Of a stretch of 6,994 bases of DNA, positions 6,501-6,994 are shown in pieces (the first letter of the stretch is position 1; each line of letters begins with the position of its first letter). The stretch is from CAYYWW01 sp964475515 (GTDB taxonomy: Archaea; Aenigmatarchaeota; Aenigmatarchaeia; QMZP01). Location: contig CAYYWW010000037.1 of assembly GCA_964475515.1 (NCBI GenBank), positions 1 through 6,994 on the forward strand. The letters run 5' to 3'. Made by a program: the position numbers and the translations under genes. Below the pieces are notes generated by a model. The model did no database searches. It saw only the letters and a program-made list of their open reading frames with translations, and was not told the DNA's origin.

Positions 6501-6994
6501 CATTTTTCCAGTTTTTCCGTCAATTAGGAAAAGGTTGTATCCAGAAGTTACAGCAATGTCTCTATAATCATTGTTATTTACATCTTGCACAAGCTCCACA
6601 TCGAATGGTATTGTTTGCTGCCGGGTCCAAAGCATGTTCATATCATAAACCTCCATGCTTGCTGAAAAGTCCCATATTTTTTCACCTGTTTTGGGATCAT
6701 AAACCTGAACATTAGGAAAGTATTTGTCGGATGTTGTTATTAGAATTTCTTTTTGTTTGTCACCTGTTATGTCATCCAAAACAAGAATGTTTGTAACAGA
6801 AGAAGACGTTTGTATATATTTTTCTAGATTGCCGTTAGAAGAAAATATATACATGCCATTTGATGTTCCTATAAGTATTGATTTTTCTCCAGTACCTTCA
6901 TCTCCGCTTTCTGTTATATTTTCTATAATAATATCCTTTGTTGTGAGAAGCCCGGAGAGTCCTATCTGCAAGTGATTTACAGAACTACTTTGTA
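3558..6994 (-). CDS. Giant membrane-anchored beta-propeller protein with FG-GAP-type calcium loops (N-terminus beyond window)
   Basis: This is a large surface protein of more than 1137 residues. Residue numbers here count from a TTG at 6971, but the frame stays open to the window edge (SSSVNH precedes), so that TTG is probably Leu and the signal peptide is missing. Asp-rich loops of the form DxNxDGxxD recur at residues 67, 130, 175, 306, 464, 530, 655, 725, 778, 828, 887 and 950, resembling FG-GAP/integrin calcium sites. Between them are PQQ-propeller-like strands such as DPKTGEKIW (92), DGKTGKMLW (151), SGKSGKLIW (197) and DPVSGSIIW (676). This suggests about two propellers. A charged helical insert spans about 582-646. 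An Ig/FN3-like module (about 1022-1098) precedes a transmembrane helix (1103-1120) and a KKKK tail, giving an outside ectodomain with the C-terminus inside. About a dozen Asn-x-Ser/Thr sites are present. It overlaps the ATPase gene. The fold is well supported; ligand and function are unknown. Confidence 0.87.
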   Translation of the reverse strand, partial: QSSSVNHLQIGLSGLLTTKDIIIENITESGDEGTGEKSILIGTSNGMYIFSSNGNLEKYIQTSSSVTNILVLDDITGDKQKEILITTSDKYFPNVQVYDPKTGEKIWDFSASMEVYDMNMLWTRQQTIPFDVELVQDVNNNDYRDIAVTSGYNLFLIDGKTGKMLWEFKGNDNLWDVAILDDLDNDNIQDISVGSQDGYLYIISGKSGKLIWSRKISEKYNVINPSTNTSIGFVDRSVWDIVPIKINDKEKIAVSTEDGFVQLIDLESKETQWKKRVIEYVDMYLFDYYGDFLVPTSYIDQNFFNIRLKDVKDTNGDGNRDIVVMVFPGLRLTGKQYKEKTQKIYLLNSVNGDTIWENRNINLERAKRPEIIDIKETVGLKRKTCLLIPLGKQRNKERIILLNIEKGSEQSFVDVNSTTESFRINKYLVKELSENRFIMVSDYGDLMLIDISGKVIWNYPRIKNLIIKESDLTGDNTLDLLVKSKDNFDSSNFLDEGGSRMLLVIDGSTKNITWSFELPYETFMETGGLKEVQIVPDLNKDGKSDIIAYIQKPGDRDYGDEFGVSSRILIFSGKNGNILMNQSVTNKTYYGKWDEFYQDLPTSVKMKILSEWGITEEVLDKLSPEDKQGFQEELKMRYSEYLERERDLRIRKRIYAIDVINDKNGDGVPELLVSLWDDLFIIDPVSGSIIWNRTSDNWRYEDPYTGERPENIDWKRKNWTKHDRNRFKSLGDLNGDGQDDLVLIDWDGMTILLSNVTGSELDYYVAKRVTTERGIDKEHTKIIDDVNGDGYKDILTQIWAEDGPSKYVVISGKTGVTILEAEREGETNLLPSIADLDGDGSKDSIVYYRSGGRPIVKVIGNKGVIWVYRDLEDTWALESAFGYYSFMPAYPIDDIDGDGIPDLVLVRSLSWQPGAEVLVYNVKNNTLIKSITLEAIDKMRNQPKRWAPAVSVRSISDINNDGVKEIGCITMFGEGNKKEMKFVVLDVLNGKIISDFKIIGNDIIKAGDSVGVVGQNHGIYFLEIGNDLSIIKPKVGETLHAPIDLEWKRNETEFTNVIMMDNKKVLRTDDTKVSLDLLKGNHTITVYSFDPYGKGVYGTVTVNIVKESKEFAIALVIVIILLMLIFTPHMLEIKKKKISRGELI
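3568..3574 (-). promoter_or_regulatory. Ribosome-binding site that selects the TTG start of the ATPase
   Basis: On the - strand this reads gaggtga, 6 nt before the TTG at 3561 and within the last codons of the propeller gene. The spacing favours TTG over the ATG 12 nt further in, which would be 18 nt away. Confidence 0.6.
3612..3662 (-). other. C-terminal transmembrane anchor of the propeller protein
   Basis: The segment from FAIALVIVIILL onwards (about residues 1104-1120) is strongly hydrophobic and is followed by EIKKKK. Positive-inside topology puts the propellers outside the cell and the short tail in the cytoplasm, on the same side as the ATPase. Confidence 0.8.
3678..3908 (-). other. 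Ig/FN3-like module next to the membrane anchor
   Basis: Residues 1022-1098 carry the pattern of a small beta-sandwich: KPKVGE near the start, IDLEW as an inner strand, then LLKGNHTITVYSFDPYG, a common late-strand motif in archaeal and bacterial Ig-like domains, ending in TVTVNIVKE. It probably acts as a stalk between the propellers and the membrane. This is a pattern-based call without a profile search. Confidence 0.6.
4098..6773 (-). repeat. Protein-level repeat array: 12 Asp-rich calcium-type loops
   Basis: Twelve nine-residue loops fit D-x-[DNT]-x-D-x-x-x-[DE] or close variants. The most regular are DTNGDGNRD (306), DKNGDGVPE (655), DLNGDGQDD (725), DVNGDGYKD (778), DLDGDGSKD (828) and DIDGDGIPD (887). 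The first three and the one at 464 are degenerate. Most are followed by a short hydrophobic strand and spaced 50-160 residues apart, so they are blade elements of a propeller. The DNA itself is not a tandem repeat. Confidence 0.8.

Noticed and set aside
4098..6773. Recurrent short DNA similarities read as a CRISPR or tandem repeat array
   Set aside because: The similarity comes from codons of the Asp/Gly-rich protein loops. Spacing is irregular and the DNA copies diverge at synonymous positions.
6969..6971. TTG at 6971 as the propeller gene start
   Set aside because: The frame is open to the window edge (SSSVNH before it), no ribosome-binding site precedes it, and no signal peptide follows, though the protein must be exported. 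The true start lies outside.

Overview
This AT-rich, almost completely gene-packed window most likely comes from an archaeon. The best evidence is a full-length diphthine-ammonia ligase (diphthamide synthesis occurs in archaea and eukaryotes), paired with a stand-alone glutamine amidotransferase of archaeal style. GGTGA/GAGG ribosome-binding sites and 4-nt gene overlaps also fit. I cannot name the lineage from sequence alone. Only 3 nt of the window appear to be non-coding, at the convergent junction near 1601-1603.

Left part (1-1600, + strand): the C-terminal catalytic part of a Xer-type tyrosine recombinase, cut by the window edge, is followed through an ATGA overlap by dph6 (diphthine-ammonia ligase). 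Dph6 is followed through another ATGA overlap by a class I glutamine amidotransferase related to the GuaA glutaminase subunit. The tight coupling of an ammonia-using ligase to a glutaminase suggests a two-subunit, glutamine-fed amidation enzyme. This is inference.

Right part (6994-1604, - strand): a three-gene operon reads leftwards. It starts with a very large (more than 1137 residues) extracellular beta-propeller protein. This protein carries about a dozen Asp-rich calcium-type loops (FG-GAP/integrin-like) interleaved with PQQ-propeller Gly-x3-Trp strands, then an Ig-like module and a C-terminal membrane anchor. It overlaps by TTGA an ABC ATPase, which overlaps by ATGA a six-helix ABC-2 permease. 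The start of the propeller gene lies beyond the right edge. The set resembles NosD-NosF-NosY in logic (extracellular repeat protein + ATPase + ABC-2 permease), but the extracellular partner is a different fold. It is a candidate for an uncharacterised surface export or assembly system.

The two operons converge with a 3-nt gap, and each has a short T-tract lying inside the end of the opposite gene. Each coding strand is purine-rich, so base polarity flips at about position 1600.
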